Assembly: GCF_030812415.1 (NCBI RefSeq)
Contig: NZ_JAUSST010000002.1
Span: 186,001 to 250,000 of the forward strand
DNA: 64,000 nucleotides
From: Paenibacillus harenae
GTDB taxonomy: Bacteria > Bacillota > Bacilli > Paenibacillales > Paenibacillaceae
Direction of reading: 5' to 3'
A program made the translations under genes and the position numbers. The notes beneath the pieces were generated by a model. It did not search any database. It was not told where the DNA came from and saw only the letters and a list, made by a program, of their open reading frames with translations. Shown here in pieces: positions 16,640 through 26,051 of this stretch. Every line of letters starts with the position of its first letter. The stretch's first letter is position 1.

Positions 16640-18442
16640 GTGTTTTATTCGCTTCGCAACCGCTTGATTGCAATCTTCGTTCTGCTGTTCGTACTCGCTT
16701 TCTGTACGATGTCGATCCTGATCTTCAACCAGTCTCGCTCCATTATCCGCTCTTATATCGAATCGTCCGCCCTTGAGAAGATGGATGAGTACGGCTCCTA
16801 TATCAGCATGGTTCAGACGCAAGTATACGACCTTGCTTCCATTGTCTTCAATAGCGACACGGCAAAAAACTGGGATGCTCTGATCTCCGACCCGGATGCC
16901 GGCTCGGGGGAGAAAAACGCCGCGCATTACCGAATGAGCCAGTTTCTAACGCAAACGACGAACAGTTATACGAGCGTATCCTCCGTTACGGTCTACCGCC
17001 GCGAAGGGATGTGGGTGAGCAGCGGCAATCAAGTCGTGTTCGATCAATCGCTGGTGGACAAGCCTTGGTACCAAGATCTTATTAAACGTTACGAGTATTG
17101 GGTGCCCGCCCAGATGGACGAAGCCGAGATGAGGAACAACAATCCGCATCCCGTCATCGGCATGCTCATGCCGATCGGCTCGTTCGAGCCGGCTAATGCG
17201 AGAAGCATTATGAAGGTGAACGTAACGGCCGACTACTTCCTTGATCCTCTGGAAAGAATCCACTTGGGAGCGGGTGGAAGCATTTATTTGCTCGATCAGG
17301 ATGGACAACCGATGCTGAGTCAGACAGAATACAACGCACACGAGAATATGCGCGAAACGGTGGATGCCGTTCGAGCCGGGTCCGGCAAGCAAGGCGTCGT
17401 GTATGTAACGAGCGATCAAGGGGATAAGGAGATTCTGGTCTACAAAAAGCTGGCAAAGACGAATTGGATGCTTGTCGGCTTCGTATCCGAGAAGGACTTG
17501 TATGCGCCGCTTATGAAGCTTCGCAATACGATCTTCATCCTTGCGACGGTGCTGATCGTCCTGTCGCTTCTGCTTGCTACGTGGCTGTCGCACGGCATAA
17601 CGAAACCGCTTTCCCGGTTAATTACCGCGATGCGATACGTGGAGAGGGGCGACTTCGAAATCGCTGAGAGCCGCATTCCTGCCGCCAACTTCATCCGGAA
17701 CGAAATCGATTATGCAAGCTCTACGTTCCGGCAGATGGTCGTTAGGCTAAGGCGCCATATAAAAGACGAGTTCGAGCTGAAGCTGCTGCGCCAGCAGGCG
17801 GAATACAAAACGCTGCTTATGCAAATCAATCCGCATTTCCTGTTCAATACGCTGGAGCTGATGAGCAGCCTTGCCATGCAGAAACGAACGGACGATACGG
17901 TGGAGGTTATTGAATCGCTTGGCAAAATGATGCGTTTCTCGCTGCGGATCAACGAGGATTTGATTCGGCTGGACGAGGAGCTCAAGTACGTGCGCTATTA
18001 TGTGTCCATCCTGCACATCCGCTTCGGGGATAAGGTAAACATCGATATTGACGAGGAAGATGTCGGACAATTGGTCATCATTAAGTTCATCCTTCAACCG
18101 CTTATCGAGAATGCCGTTAAATACAGCTTTGAAAGCGGTACTGAAGCCCGGGTGCGCATAGGAGTGAGACGAGAACGAGGCAGCGTCCGTCTCACCGTAT
18201 CCGACAAGGGACCGGGTATGCCGGAGAAGCTGCGGCGGCAGCTTGTCGAGCAATCGGTCCGCGCCGAGCTCGACTATATACTGAATAATAACGGAGGCCA
18301 AGTAGGTCTTGGCAATGTGTTGGCCCGCTGCCGGCTCTATTACGGCTCGCTCTTCGACGTTCGAATCGAAGCCGGCGAAGATGGAACCGGCACGACGATT
18401 GAACTCATTTTGCCCGAACAGGAGGAACAACGGCATGTATAA
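16640..18442 (+). CDS. Sensor histidine kinase, YesM type
   Basis: Membrane sensor kinase of 600 residues. It begins with GTG (16640) after GGAGAGGAGG; longer in-frame starts would include promoter and terminator DNA. Membrane segments at about residues 8-29 and 297-317 enclose an extracellular Cache-like sensor domain. A HAMP linker follows, then a His_kinase domain with the phospho-acceptor in QINPHFLFNT (His399) and an HATPase domain with the N box LIENAVKYS and the GPGMP box. It phosphorylates the response regulator whose gene overlaps its 3' end by eight bases. The sensed ligand is probably a sugar or a loaded binding protein; this is inferred from the downstream importer. Confidence 0.93.
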   Translation: MFYSLRNRLIAIFVLLFVLAFCTMSILIFNQSRSIIRSYIESSALEKMDEYGSYISMVQTQVYDLASIVFNSDTAKNWDALISDPDAGSGEKNAAHYRMSQFLTQTTNSYTSVSSVTVYRREGMWVSSGNQVVFDQSLVDKPWYQDLIKRYEYWVPAQMDEAEMRNNNPHPVIGMLMPIGSFEPANARSIMKVNVTADYFLDPLERIHLGAGGSIYLLDQDGQPMLSQTEYNAHENMRETVDAVRAGSGKQGVVYVTSDQGDKEILVYKKLAKTNWMLVGFVSEKDLYAPLMKLRNTIFILATVLIVLSLLLATWLSHGITKPLSRLITAMRYVERGDFEIAESRIPAANFIRNEIDYASSTFRQMVVRLRRHIKDEFELKLLRQQAEYKTLLMQINPHFLFNTLELMSSLAMQKRTDDTVEVIESLGKMMRFSLRINEDLIRLDEELKYVRYYVSILHIRFGDKVNIDIDEEDVGQLVIIKFILQPLIENAVKYSFESGTEARVRIGVRRERGSVRLTVSDKGPGMPEKLRRQLVEQSVRAELDYILNNNGGQVGLGNVLARCRLYYGSLFDVRIEAGEDGTGTTIELILPEQEEQRHV

Positions 18443-20045
18443 AGCATTGATCGTAGACGATGAACTCGAAATTCGCCAAGGACTTCGCTTAAAGATCGAT
18501 TGGGAGAACCTTGGTTTTCATATAGCGGGTGAAGCATCGAACGGAAAAGAGGCATTGGACTTTCTATCGAATGAAGCGGTGGACGTCGTGCTTACCGACA
18601 TGAATATGCCGGCCATGGACGGCATGGCTTTTCTCGACGCCTGCCGCGAACAATTTCCGACCCTTCGCACGATAGTCATAACCGGTTACGAAGACTTTCA
18701 ATATGCGAAGTCGGCAGTGCGCAACCATGCCCGCGATTATTTATTGAAGCCGGTGGCAAGAGACGAGCTCGCGAGCGCCGTGACCAAAGTGAAGGAGGAA
18801 CTGGACAACGAACGGCGGAGCCAAAACCAGGAATCCGTCATTCGTTGGCGATTGTCTCAGTATTACAAAGAAATGAAGGAGCATTTCATCGTACAGCTCG
18901 TCAAGGAGCAGCCGGAGCTGGACAGCTTCATGCGGCATCGCTCCCGCTTATTCGAGCTCGAATCGTGGCATTCGCAGGGCGTTTTCTTCATGGCTGCGGG
19001 CTTGCGATCCAAGCAGTTGACGGATAACGCCCAGGCGCGAACGCCGGATAAGTTCCGTTTGCCGTTCGATATTTTGTGTCGCGAGATCGCCGATCAGTTC
19101 GAGGGAAACGTTCAAGCGTTTCGGGATGCGTTATATCCCGGATTCATGTTTTTCGTCATTGCGGAGGATGAGGAGATCCGAGCTTCCGTCTCGCGGGCGC
19201 TTCGGGACAACGTTGCGGCGTTCATGGATTTTGAACTCAAGCTTGGAGAAGGGCAGCCAGTCACCGGCTTCGAACGATGGAAAAGCGGTTTTCTGTCCGC
19301 GCTTGCAGCTTGGAATATGCCGGATACGATGGATCGGCAAGCTGCTAAGCCGCCGGCAGGCCAGACCGTGCTATCGGAGAATACCGTGAAGCTCATGGAA
19401 AGGTACGTCGTTCGCGGCGAGACCGAAACATTCCGGCGGGAGGTCGGGCGAGAGCTCGAGGAGGCGTTCCGTTCATCGCAGCCGGCCTATGTGAAGACCG
19501 TCTTCCAGCTGTACCTGATGCTTGAGCCGATCGCGGGAGAAGCGGGCATCCGGCTGGAAGCAGACGAGCAGCTATGGCTTAGGCCCGACATGGTCCTCAG
19601 CCTGGACACGCCGGACAAAGCGCTTCATTTTCTGACCCGGATTGCCGACAAAATCATACGGCTGACGGCTGCCGAATCTGGCGCGGAAGAAGCGAAGTTC
19701 GTCCAGGCGGCCTGCCATTTTATCGAAGAAAATTATATGTACGATCTGAATTTGACGATGATTGCCGAGAAGTTCAACTATAATCCTTCCTATTTCTCCG
19801 AGATGTTCAAGAACAAGGTCGGGAAGACGTTTGTTCAATATTTGAACGAAACGCGAATGGCGCATGCGGTTCGCCTGCTGGAGGATACGGCCCTTGGCTT
19901 ATGGGACATCGCGGAGCTAACGGGCTTCTCGGGCGCGAGCTACTTCAGCTCGCGCTTCAAGCGGATGTTCGGCGCCAGTCCTTCCGAATATAGACAAAGA
20001 AATAACGCATCTGTAAAAATCGATAGCGACATCCCGAATAAATAG
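18435..20045 (+). CDS. Response regulator, YesN type with AraC DNA-binding domain
   Basis: A 536-residue regulator. Receiver domain at residues 1-120 with phospho-acceptor Asp55 (VVLTDMNMP), the acidic pair in IVDDE, and the switch Lys in LLKPVAR. A long linker leads to two helix-turn-helix units at about 430-530 (LNLTMIAEKF, LGLWDIAELT) ending ASPSEYRQ. The ATG at 18435 follows AGGAGGAAC and overlaps the kinase gene. Phosphorylated protein should activate the importer operon starting 62 bases downstream. Confidence 0.93.
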   Translation: MYKALIVDDELEIRQGLRLKIDWENLGFHIAGEASNGKEALDFLSNEAVDVVLTDMNMPAMDGMAFLDACREQFPTLRTIVITGYEDFQYAKSAVRNHARDYLLKPVARDELASAVTKVKEELDNERRSQNQESVIRWRLSQYYKEMKEHFIVQLVKEQPELDSFMRHRSRLFELESWHSQGVFFMAAGLRSKQLTDNAQARTPDKFRLPFDILCREIADQFEGNVQAFRDALYPGFMFFVIAEDEEIRASVSRALRDNVAAFMDFELKLGEGQPVTGFERWKSGFLSALAAWNMPDTMDRQAAKPPAGQTVLSENTVKLMERYVVRGETETFRREVGRELEEAFRSSQPAYVKTVFQLYLMLEPIAGEAGIRLEADEQLWLRPDMVLSLDTPDKALHFLTRIADKIIRLTAAESGAEEAKFVQAACHFIEENYMYDLNLTMIAEKFNYNPSYFSEMFKNKVGKTFVQYLNETRMAHAVRLLEDTALGLWDIAELTGFSGASYFSSRFKRMFGASPSEYRQRNNASVKIDSDIPNK

Positions 20046-20107
20046 CATTCATCGGCCTCCTCCCGTCGCCTATAATGAGCGTACAACAGGAAAGGAGGCC
20101 GCTTCCC

Positions 20108-21022
20108 ATGCGAGCTACACGAAAAACGATGCAACGGCAGCACAACTTGACCGCTTACGGCTTTCTGCTGCCGTGGCTGATCGGGTTCTTCTGCCTTACG
20201 CTTGGTCCCATGTTAGGCTCGCTTTATTTGTCCCTAACGAAATACAATTTGCTAAGCGCTCCAAAGTGGGTCGGATTGTCCAACTACGTGACCATTTTTA
20301 CGGATGACCAGACCTTCACGAACTCCCTGTGGCTTACCTTCAAATATGTCTTTATGTCCGTGCCGCTTCGCCTCGCGTTCGCGCTTTTGGTTGCGATGGC
20401 GCTTAATAAAGGTATTCGGGCGTTAGGCATTTACCGCACCATTTATTATGTGCCTTCGCTGCTTGGCGGCAGCGTCGCGATTGCCATCGTATGGCGGCAG
20501 ATCTTCGACGGGAGCGGCTTGGTCAACCGTTTTCTGGGCTGGTTCGGCATTGAAGGACCTTCCTGGATCTCGCATCCGGATTACATCGTCTATACGATTA
20601 TTTCGCTTTCGATCTGGCAGTTTGGTTCGGCAATGGTCATCTTCCTCGCCGGACTCAAGCAAATTCCGGGCGACCTGTACGAGGCTGCGCAAGTAGACGG
20701 GGCGGGCAAAGCGCGAAGCTTCTTCCGCATTACGCTGCCGATGCTGACCCCGGTTATTTTCTTCAACCTGGTCATGAGCATCATTAATTCGTTCCAGGCG
20801 TTCACGCCGGCCTTCGTGATCGGGGACGGACGAGGCGGACCGCTCGACGCTACGATGTTCTATACGCTGTACCTGTACATGAAAGGCTTCTCCTTCTTCG
20901 AGATGGGTTATGCTTCCGCGCTTGCCTGGATCATGCTGCTTATCGTAGGGGGATTCACGGCGATCGTATTTATGACGTCCAAATTCTGGGTATTCTACGG
21001 CGATAGCAAAGACGGGAGATGA
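20108..21022 (+). CDS. Sugar ABC transporter permease, UgpA/MalF type
   Basis: First permease of a CUT1 importer, 304 residues. ATG at 20108 is preferred because GGAAAGGAGG lies nine bases upstream; the in-frame ATG at 20075 lies within a TATAAT-like sequence. Six membrane segments, with the EAA loop YEAAQVDGAGKARSFF near residue 200 followed by ITLPMLTP. It overlaps the next permease by four bases (ATGA). This branch (UgpA-like) differs from the LplB-type permeases elsewhere in the window, so this importer has a different ancestry. Substrate inferred to be an oligosaccharide released by the hydrolases downstream. Confidence 0.92.
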   Translation: MRATRKTMQRQHNLTAYGFLLPWLIGFFCLTLGPMLGSLYLSLTKYNLLSAPKWVGLSNYVTIFTDDQTFTNSLWLTFKYVFMSVPLRLAFALLVAMALNKGIRALGIYRTIYYVPSLLGGSVAIAIVWRQIFDGSGLVNRFLGWFGIEGPSWISHPDYIVYTIISLSIWQFGSAMVIFLAGLKQIPGDLYEAAQVDGAGKARSFFRITLPMLTPVIFFNLVMSIINSFQAFTPAFVIGDGRGGPLDATMFYTLYLYMKGFSFFEMGYASALAWIMLLIVGGFTAIVFMTSKFWVFYGDSKDGR

Positions 21023-21867
21023 AGCAAATGCAGATGAAAGCAATTGGCCTAGGCCTCTCCAAACACGCGCTGATTATCCTCTTCGGTATTGCCATGCTAT
21101 ACCCCGTGCTTTGGCTGATCAGCAGCTCGTTCAAGCCGAACGACATGATATTCACGCAGACAGGCTTGTGGCCTAAGGAGTTTACGCTCGATAATTATCG
21201 GAATGGCTGGAGAGGACTTCAGGACGTTTCCTTCGGAACCTTTTTCGCCAATTCCTGGATCGTCTCGATACTAAGCGTGCTAGGCAACGTCATTACATGC
21301 TCTTTCGCGGCTTTTGCATTTGGCAGGCTGAGCTTTAAATTTCAAAAGCTATGGTTCGCGCTGATGCTGGTTACGATCATGCTGCCTTACCATGTCACGC
21401 TTATTCCGCAATACGTCATCTATAGCGAGCTGCATTGGATTAATACTTACTTTCCGCTCGTGCTGCCCAAATGGCTGTCGCATGATTCGTTTTTCATCCT
21501 GATGATGGTTCAATTTATTCGAGGCATTCCGAGAGAGCTGGACGAGAGCGCGACGATAGACGGCTGCAGCCAGCGCCAAATTTACTTCCGGATTATTATG
21601 CCGCTTCTTACGCCGGCTCTCATATCCGCAGCGATCTTCACGTTTATCTGGTCGTGGGACGACTTCTTCAGCCAAATGATCTATTTGAGCGATATCAAAT
21701 TGTTTACGGTGCAACTGGGCATCCGCTCCATGTTCGATCCTTCCGGTCAATCCGATTGGGGCGCGCTTCTTGCGATGTCGACCTTGTCGCTTGTACCGAT
21801 TACATTGATCTTCTTGATCTTCCAACGGTATTTCATGGAGGGCATTGCGACGACAGGACTGAAATAA
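21019..21867 (+). CDS. Sugar ABC transporter permease, UgpE/MalG type
   Basis: Second permease of the importer, 282 residues with six membrane segments. EAA loop LDESATIDGCSQRQIYF near residue 180, followed by IIMPLLTPAL. The start at 21019 overlaps the upstream stop; an ATG at 21028 is better spaced from GGGAG and may be the real start. 131 bases separate it from the binding protein, and that gap holds nothing recognisable. Confidence 0.92.
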   Translation: MKQMQMKAIGLGLSKHALIILFGIAMLYPVLWLISSSFKPNDMIFTQTGLWPKEFTLDNYRNGWRGLQDVSFGTFFANSWIVSILSVLGNVITCSFAAFAFGRLSFKFQKLWFALMLVTIMLPYHVTLIPQYVIYSELHWINTYFPLVLPKWLSHDSFFILMMVQFIRGIPRELDESATIDGCSQRQIYFRIIMPLLTPALISAAIFTFIWSWDDFFSQMIYLSDIKLFTVQLGIRSMFDPSGQSDWGALLAMSTLSLVPITLIFLIFQRYFMEGIATTGLK

Positions 21868-21998
21868 GGGGTCTGAAAAACGCGCGATCCGAAAAAAAGA
21901 CAAGCGATGACCTAAAGAAATCAAATTCCAAGATCGGCGCTTCGCGATTAACCTAATTCATGTAATCGGATTCAACATAACTCGGGAGGTTGATTAGG

Positions 21999-23345
21999 AT
22001 GAAGAGAAAGAGCTTATGGATCGGTATATTGGCTTTAATGATGGTTGTGCTTTCGGCTTGCTCAGGCGGAACTGGCAGTCCGGGCGCTTCGAACTCCGGC
22101 AATACGTCGAACAACGAGCAGAACGATGCGACGGAAAGCACTGAGCAGGTCGAGCTTCGCGTCATGTGGTGGGGCGATCAGAAACGGGCCGACATCACGA
22201 ACCAAGCGCTTAAGCTATTCGAGAAAAAGTATCCGAACGTCAAGATCGTCGGCGAGTTCGCGCCTTCGACCGGTTATTTCGACAAGCTGAACACGCAGCT
22301 CGCCTCGGGTACCGCGCCGGACGTTTTCTTTCTTGGCGGCAATGTCGTCGATTACGCGATAAAGGATGTACTGCTGGATCTGACGCCCTATGTTGGACAA
22401 GAGCTGAATCTGACGGACATGGATCAGACGATGGTCCAATACGGAACGTTGAACGACAAGCTCGTGCATATCTCGGCTGGAGCGAACGCACGCGGTGTCA
22501 TCATTAATAAATCGATGTTCGATCGTGCCGGCATACCCGTTCCTCAGGACGGCTGGAACTGGGAGGAATACGCTGCAATTAGCAAGCAAATTACCGATAA
22601 ACTGGGCAGCGGCTATTATGGCACGTACAACCTGGCGGTAGATGGCATGGATATCGGACTTAAGCAAAATGGCAAGCAGCTGTACGACATGGCGAACGGC
22701 ACGCTTGGCTTCGAAGAGGCGGACGCGCTCAAGTGGTTCCAGTATTGGGATGCAACGTCGAAAGCAGGCGGCGTCGTTCCTGCCGAGCTGCAAGTGTCCA
22801 ATCCGCCAGGGGATACGAGCAAATCATTAATTATTACAGGTAAAGTCGCGATGAGCCTGATTCCGTCCAATCAATTCGCGGCACACCAAAGCTTGACCCA
22901 GGATGAGCTCATCATGGTGCAGCTGCCGCGCGGAGACAAAGGCACCGGCGTCGTCTTCGAGTCCAGCCAAGGACTGTCGGGCTATGCGAAAACGAAACAT
23001 CCGAAAGAAGTCGCGCAGCTGATGAGCTTCTTCATTAACGATCCGGAAGTGGCGAAGATTCTCCGCAGCGACCGCGGCGTGCCTGTAACGGCCAGCAATC
23101 GCGCCTTGCTCGAGGGCGAAGCCAGCGCTGCCGACAAGATCGTCTACGACTATACGAGCCGCGTATCCAAAGCGACGGAGACCGAGCCGTTCGCCGTCAG
23201 CTACAACCCTCCGGGGAATACGGAATATTCGAAGCTCGCGGAATCGACCATGTACGAAATCGGATTCGGCCGCAAAAGCGTAGGGGAAGCAGTCAGTGCT
23301 TTCTATAGCGGAACGGTGAAAATTTTCAACAACAACCAGGAATAA
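21999..23345 (+). CDS. Extracellular sugar-binding lipoprotein (UgpB/MalE-like, family 1)
   Basis: Binding subunit for the two preceding permeases, 448 residues. ATG at 21999 after GGGAGG; signal peptide ends in lipobox LSAC, with a Gly/Ser/Asn tether. The mature part shows typical family-1 features: VELRVMWWGDQKRADI at the start of the fold, KKYPNVKIVGEF, and a hinge region GYYGTYNLAV. It is shorter than the LplA-type binding proteins in the window (about 505-570 residues), in keeping with a UgpB-type importer. Ligand unknown. Confidence 0.93.
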   Translation: MKRKSLWIGILALMMVVLSACSGGTGSPGASNSGNTSNNEQNDATESTEQVELRVMWWGDQKRADITNQALKLFEKKYPNVKIVGEFAPSTGYFDKLNTQLASGTAPDVFFLGGNVVDYAIKDVLLDLTPYVGQELNLTDMDQTMVQYGTLNDKLVHISAGANARGVIINKSMFDRAGIPVPQDGWNWEEYAAISKQITDKLGSGYYGTYNLAVDGMDIGLKQNGKQLYDMANGTLGFEEADALKWFQYWDATSKAGGVVPAELQVSNPPGDTSKSLIITGKVAMSLIPSNQFAAHQSLTQDELIMVQLPRGDKGTGVVFESSQGLSGYAKTKHPKEVAQLMSFFINDPEVAKILRSDRGVPVTASNRALLEGEASAADKIVYDYTSRVSKATETEPFAVSYNPPGNTEYSKLAESTMYEIGFGRKSVGEAVSAFYSGTVKIFNNNQE

Positions 23346-23413
23346 AAAATATGCATAACGGGCTGTCTAGCGGCAGCTCGTTTCGCTATTGATGCGTAAA
23401 GGAGACGATCAAC

Positions 23414-25069
23414 ATGAAAGAAGCGCTGTTGCTGGACAAATTAAGGAGCTTGACCGTCGATGAACGGGTCGGCGAGCCGAAGAAGGAATCCGACCGCAGC
23501 GTAATGGCGGAATGGTGTAAATCCGGCGTGAAATTCGCGACCTCAACAGGCCGTCTGGAGCAGGTTTATTATGCCGCGTTGCGTTCGTTGCTAGATTGCA
23601 TCGTACCGACGGGCGGCGAGAAGCCGATCTTGCATGAAGGCGGCATTTACCTCGGCTGTTGGTTGGAAAGCACGGGCACGATTAACGCCGAGCTGCTCTC
23701 GCGGTTCATGCCTTCGGTATCCGAGTCGACCTATCTTGCCTTTGCCGAGCATCAAAGGGAGGACGGGATGCTTCCTTATAAAATAACCGAGCAGGGTCCG
23801 TCGTATAGGCAGATTCAGCTTGTAACACCGCTAGCGCGTTCAGTCTGGAACCATTATTCGCAGAATGGCCGGGACAAGTCATTTCTGAAGACGATGTACG
23901 CGGCAATGATACGATATGACGAATGGCTGGCAAAATATCGCGATACGTTCGGCACCGGCTGCGTGGAGGCATTCAGCGCATTCGATACCGGGCATGATCT
24001 GTCGCCCAGGTTCTGGCATGTGCCGGATACGCCTCACTTGGGCGATGCGACGCAAGTAAATCCGGACTCGCCGATCTTGCCGTTTCTTGCGCCCGATCTT
24101 ACCGCCAACGTCTACTGCCAAAGACTATATTTGGCGCGGATGGCCGAGGAGCTGGGGGAGTCGGGGGATGAATGGAGAGCGAAAGCGGAGCAGTCGCTGG
24201 ATAGCTTGTACCGGTATTGCTTCGATGAAACGGACCATTTCTTCTACGATCGGGACCAGAATGGACAGTTCGTACGGGTGCAGTCCGATGTACTGCTGCG
24301 CGTCATGGCGTGCGAGGTAGGCGACCGGACGTTTTTTGATTCGATGCTGCGCCGTTATTTGCTCAATACGGGCAAGTTTTTCGCTAAATATCCGTTTACC
24401 TCGCTGGCGATGGACGATCCTCGTTTCGATCCTTTCTCCAGCTACAACAGCTGGGCGGGACCGTCCAATTTCCTTAGCTTGATTCGCGCCTCGCATGCTT
24501 TCGAACACCATGGGCGCCACGTCGAGCTGACTTGGGTGATTCAGTCGATCTTGTCTGCCGCGACCCGGTTTACCCGTTTCGCGCAAGCCGTTAGTCCTTG
24601 GACGGGGGAAGAAGGTTTCACCGAAGCGTATTCGCCTTCGATTCTATGCGTGCTTGACTATGTGGAGCGGCTATGCGGCATCATGCCGCGTCCTTCCGGT
24701 GAGCTGTGGTTTACCGGGCTTCGTCCGTATGCGATGGATCACGGCGAAGAGCCAACGGGAGATACCGCGTACGGCAGAACGGTGGATCAGAACGTATACG
24801 AGCTGCTTAATGGCGAGGACGGATCGGTCATCTACCGAAACGGAGAGCGCTGGATCTCATTCCCGGGAGGCATACGCGTCATAACCGATCGAAGCGGCAT
24901 GCTGCTTGGTATTATTGGAATGGTTGCGAGGAAGGTGGAAGGGACGATCGCTTGGAACGGCTTGGACATTCCGTTCAGCGTTTCCGGCAATGAGCAAGTG
25001 GTTCTCGCAGGAAGTCAGTTCAGGGCTGGTGGGCCCGCAATCGGAATCGTTCCGCCTACTTACCGTTAA
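23414..25069 (+). CDS. Glycoside hydrolase of the MGH1/GH63-like (alpha/alpha)6 type
   Basis: A 551-residue protein without a signal peptide, so cytoplasmic. The sequence matches the (alpha/alpha)6-barrel trehalase/GH63-like superfamily: helical repeats, the acid region FSAFDTGHDLSPRFW (Asp191 and Asp195), NSWAGPSNFL, and a late GEEGFTEAYSPS with Glu404 as the probable base. Family members act on alpha-mannosides, mannosylglycerate, alpha-glucosides or alpha-L-rhamnosides, so the substrate cannot be fixed. It lies 68 bases after the binding protein and 20 before the GH43 gene, and probably trims the imported oligosaccharide. Confidence 0.78.
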   Translation: MKEALLLDKLRSLTVDERVGEPKKESDRSVMAEWCKSGVKFATSTGRLEQVYYAALRSLLDCIVPTGGEKPILHEGGIYLGCWLESTGTINAELLSRFMPSVSESTYLAFAEHQREDGMLPYKITEQGPSYRQIQLVTPLARSVWNHYSQNGRDKSFLKTMYAAMIRYDEWLAKYRDTFGTGCVEAFSAFDTGHDLSPRFWHVPDTPHLGDATQVNPDSPILPFLAPDLTANVYCQRLYLARMAEELGESGDEWRAKAEQSLDSLYRYCFDETDHFFYDRDQNGQFVRVQSDVLLRVMACEVGDRTFFDSMLRRYLLNTGKFFAKYPFTSLAMDDPRFDPFSSYNSWAGPSNFLSLIRASHAFEHHGRHVELTWVIQSILSAATRFTRFAQAVSPWTGEEGFTEAYSPSILCVLDYVERLCGIMPRPSGELWFTGLRPYAMDHGEEPTGDTAYGRTVDQNVYELLNGEDGSVIYRNGERWISFPGGIRVITDRSGMLLGIIGMVARKVEGTIAWNGLDIPFSVSGNEQVVLAGSQFRAGGPAIGIVPPTYR

Positions 25070-25089
25070 TGTGCAAAGGGGAGCATAAG

Positions 25090-25989
25090 ATGATGCTGGA
25101 TTGCAAAGACATTCAAATTCGCGATCCGTTCGTGCTGCCGGTCCAAGGCGAAGGCAAATACTATATGTTCGGCAGCACCGACAAAAACATATGGGGCGCG
25201 GGAACGGGTTTCGATGCCTATGTCAGCCGTGACTTGCTTCATTGGGAGGGGCCTCATCCCGTCTTTCGGCCTGATGTGGACTTCTTCTCGGATACGAACT
25301 TCTGGGCGCCGGAGGTGTATGCCTACGACGGCCGTTATTATATGTTCGCCACGTTCCGCAGACGGGACAATGCACTGCTTGGGACCGCGGTACTTACGGC
25401 TGATCAACCGCTCGGGCCGTTTGTCCTCCATAGCGACGGTCCCGTGACGCCCGCTAGCTGGAGCTCGCTTGACGGCAGTTTGTTCGTGGATGAAGACGGC
25501 GTGCCGTGGATGGTCTTTTGCCATGAATGGCAGCAGGTCGGAGACGGCGAGGTTTGCGCTATTCGCCTAAGCAGCGATCTGAGCCGCGCGGAATCGGAGC
25601 CTGTCCTGCTATTCCGAGCGTCGGAAGCGGCGTGGGCCACGCCTTATGTGTCGCCGCGCTATCCGGATACGGCCAACTATGTGACGGACGGCCCTTTTTT
25701 ATTCAGGGGGGAGACCGGTCAACTGTATATGCTGTGGGCGAGCTTCATCGACAACCAATACGCCTTGGGCGTGGCACGATCCGAATCGGGCCAAGCGACG
25801 GGACCTTGGGTACAGCAGGCGGAACCGCTTTTTCGGAACGACGGCGGACATGGCATGGTATTCCGCATGTTCGACGACCGGCAGATGCTCACCATTCATG
25901 CACCGAACCGGACGCCCGACGAGAGGCCGATTTTCCTGGAGCTTATCGAGCGAGATGGCGTTGTACGCGTAAAGGATTCCGACCAATAG
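25090..25989 (+). CDS. Glycoside hydrolase family 43 (cytoplasmic)
   Basis: Five-bladed beta-propeller glycosidase of 299 residues with no signal peptide. The ATG at 25090 has AGGGGAG six bases upstream; an in-frame ATG at 25069 lacks it. GH43 landmarks: IRDPFVL near residue 10 (general base Asp), WAPEVYAYDGRYYMF, LDGSLFVDEDG (the pKa-modulating Asp) and CHEWQQ (candidate acid Glu). GH43 enzymes remove alpha-L-arabinofuranosyl or beta-xylosyl units. Last gene of the operon starting at 16640, followed by a clean terminator. Confidence 0.88.
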   Translation: MMLDCKDIQIRDPFVLPVQGEGKYYMFGSTDKNIWGAGTGFDAYVSRDLLHWEGPHPVFRPDVDFFSDTNFWAPEVYAYDGRYYMFATFRRRDNALLGTAVLTADQPLGPFVLHSDGPVTPASWSSLDGSLFVDEDGVPWMVFCHEWQQVGDGEVCAIRLSSDLSRAESEPVLLFRASEAAWATPYVSPRYPDTANYVTDGPFLFRGETGQLYMLWASFIDNQYALGVARSESGQATGPWVQQAEPLFRNDGGHGMVFRMFDDRQMLTIHAPNRTPDERPIFLELIERDGVVRVKDSDQ

Positions 25990-25995
25990 GCGTAG

Positions 25996-26028
25996 AAAAA
26001 CCGCAATTCATGGCGAATTGCGGTTTTT
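25996..26028. terminator. Terminator between convergent GH43 and GH5 genes
   Basis: AAAAACCGCAATTC (25996-26009) and GAATTGCGGTTTTT (26015-26028) are perfect complements with A and T runs at the ends, suited to both strands. Confidence 0.9.
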
Positions 26029-26051
26029 GTGCGCCTAGTGAATAGCCAACT

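Noticed and set aside
17747-18436. Minus-strand open frame of 229 codons
   Set aside because: Fully antisense to the kinase gene, whose kinase and ATPase motifs are certain; no ribosome site.
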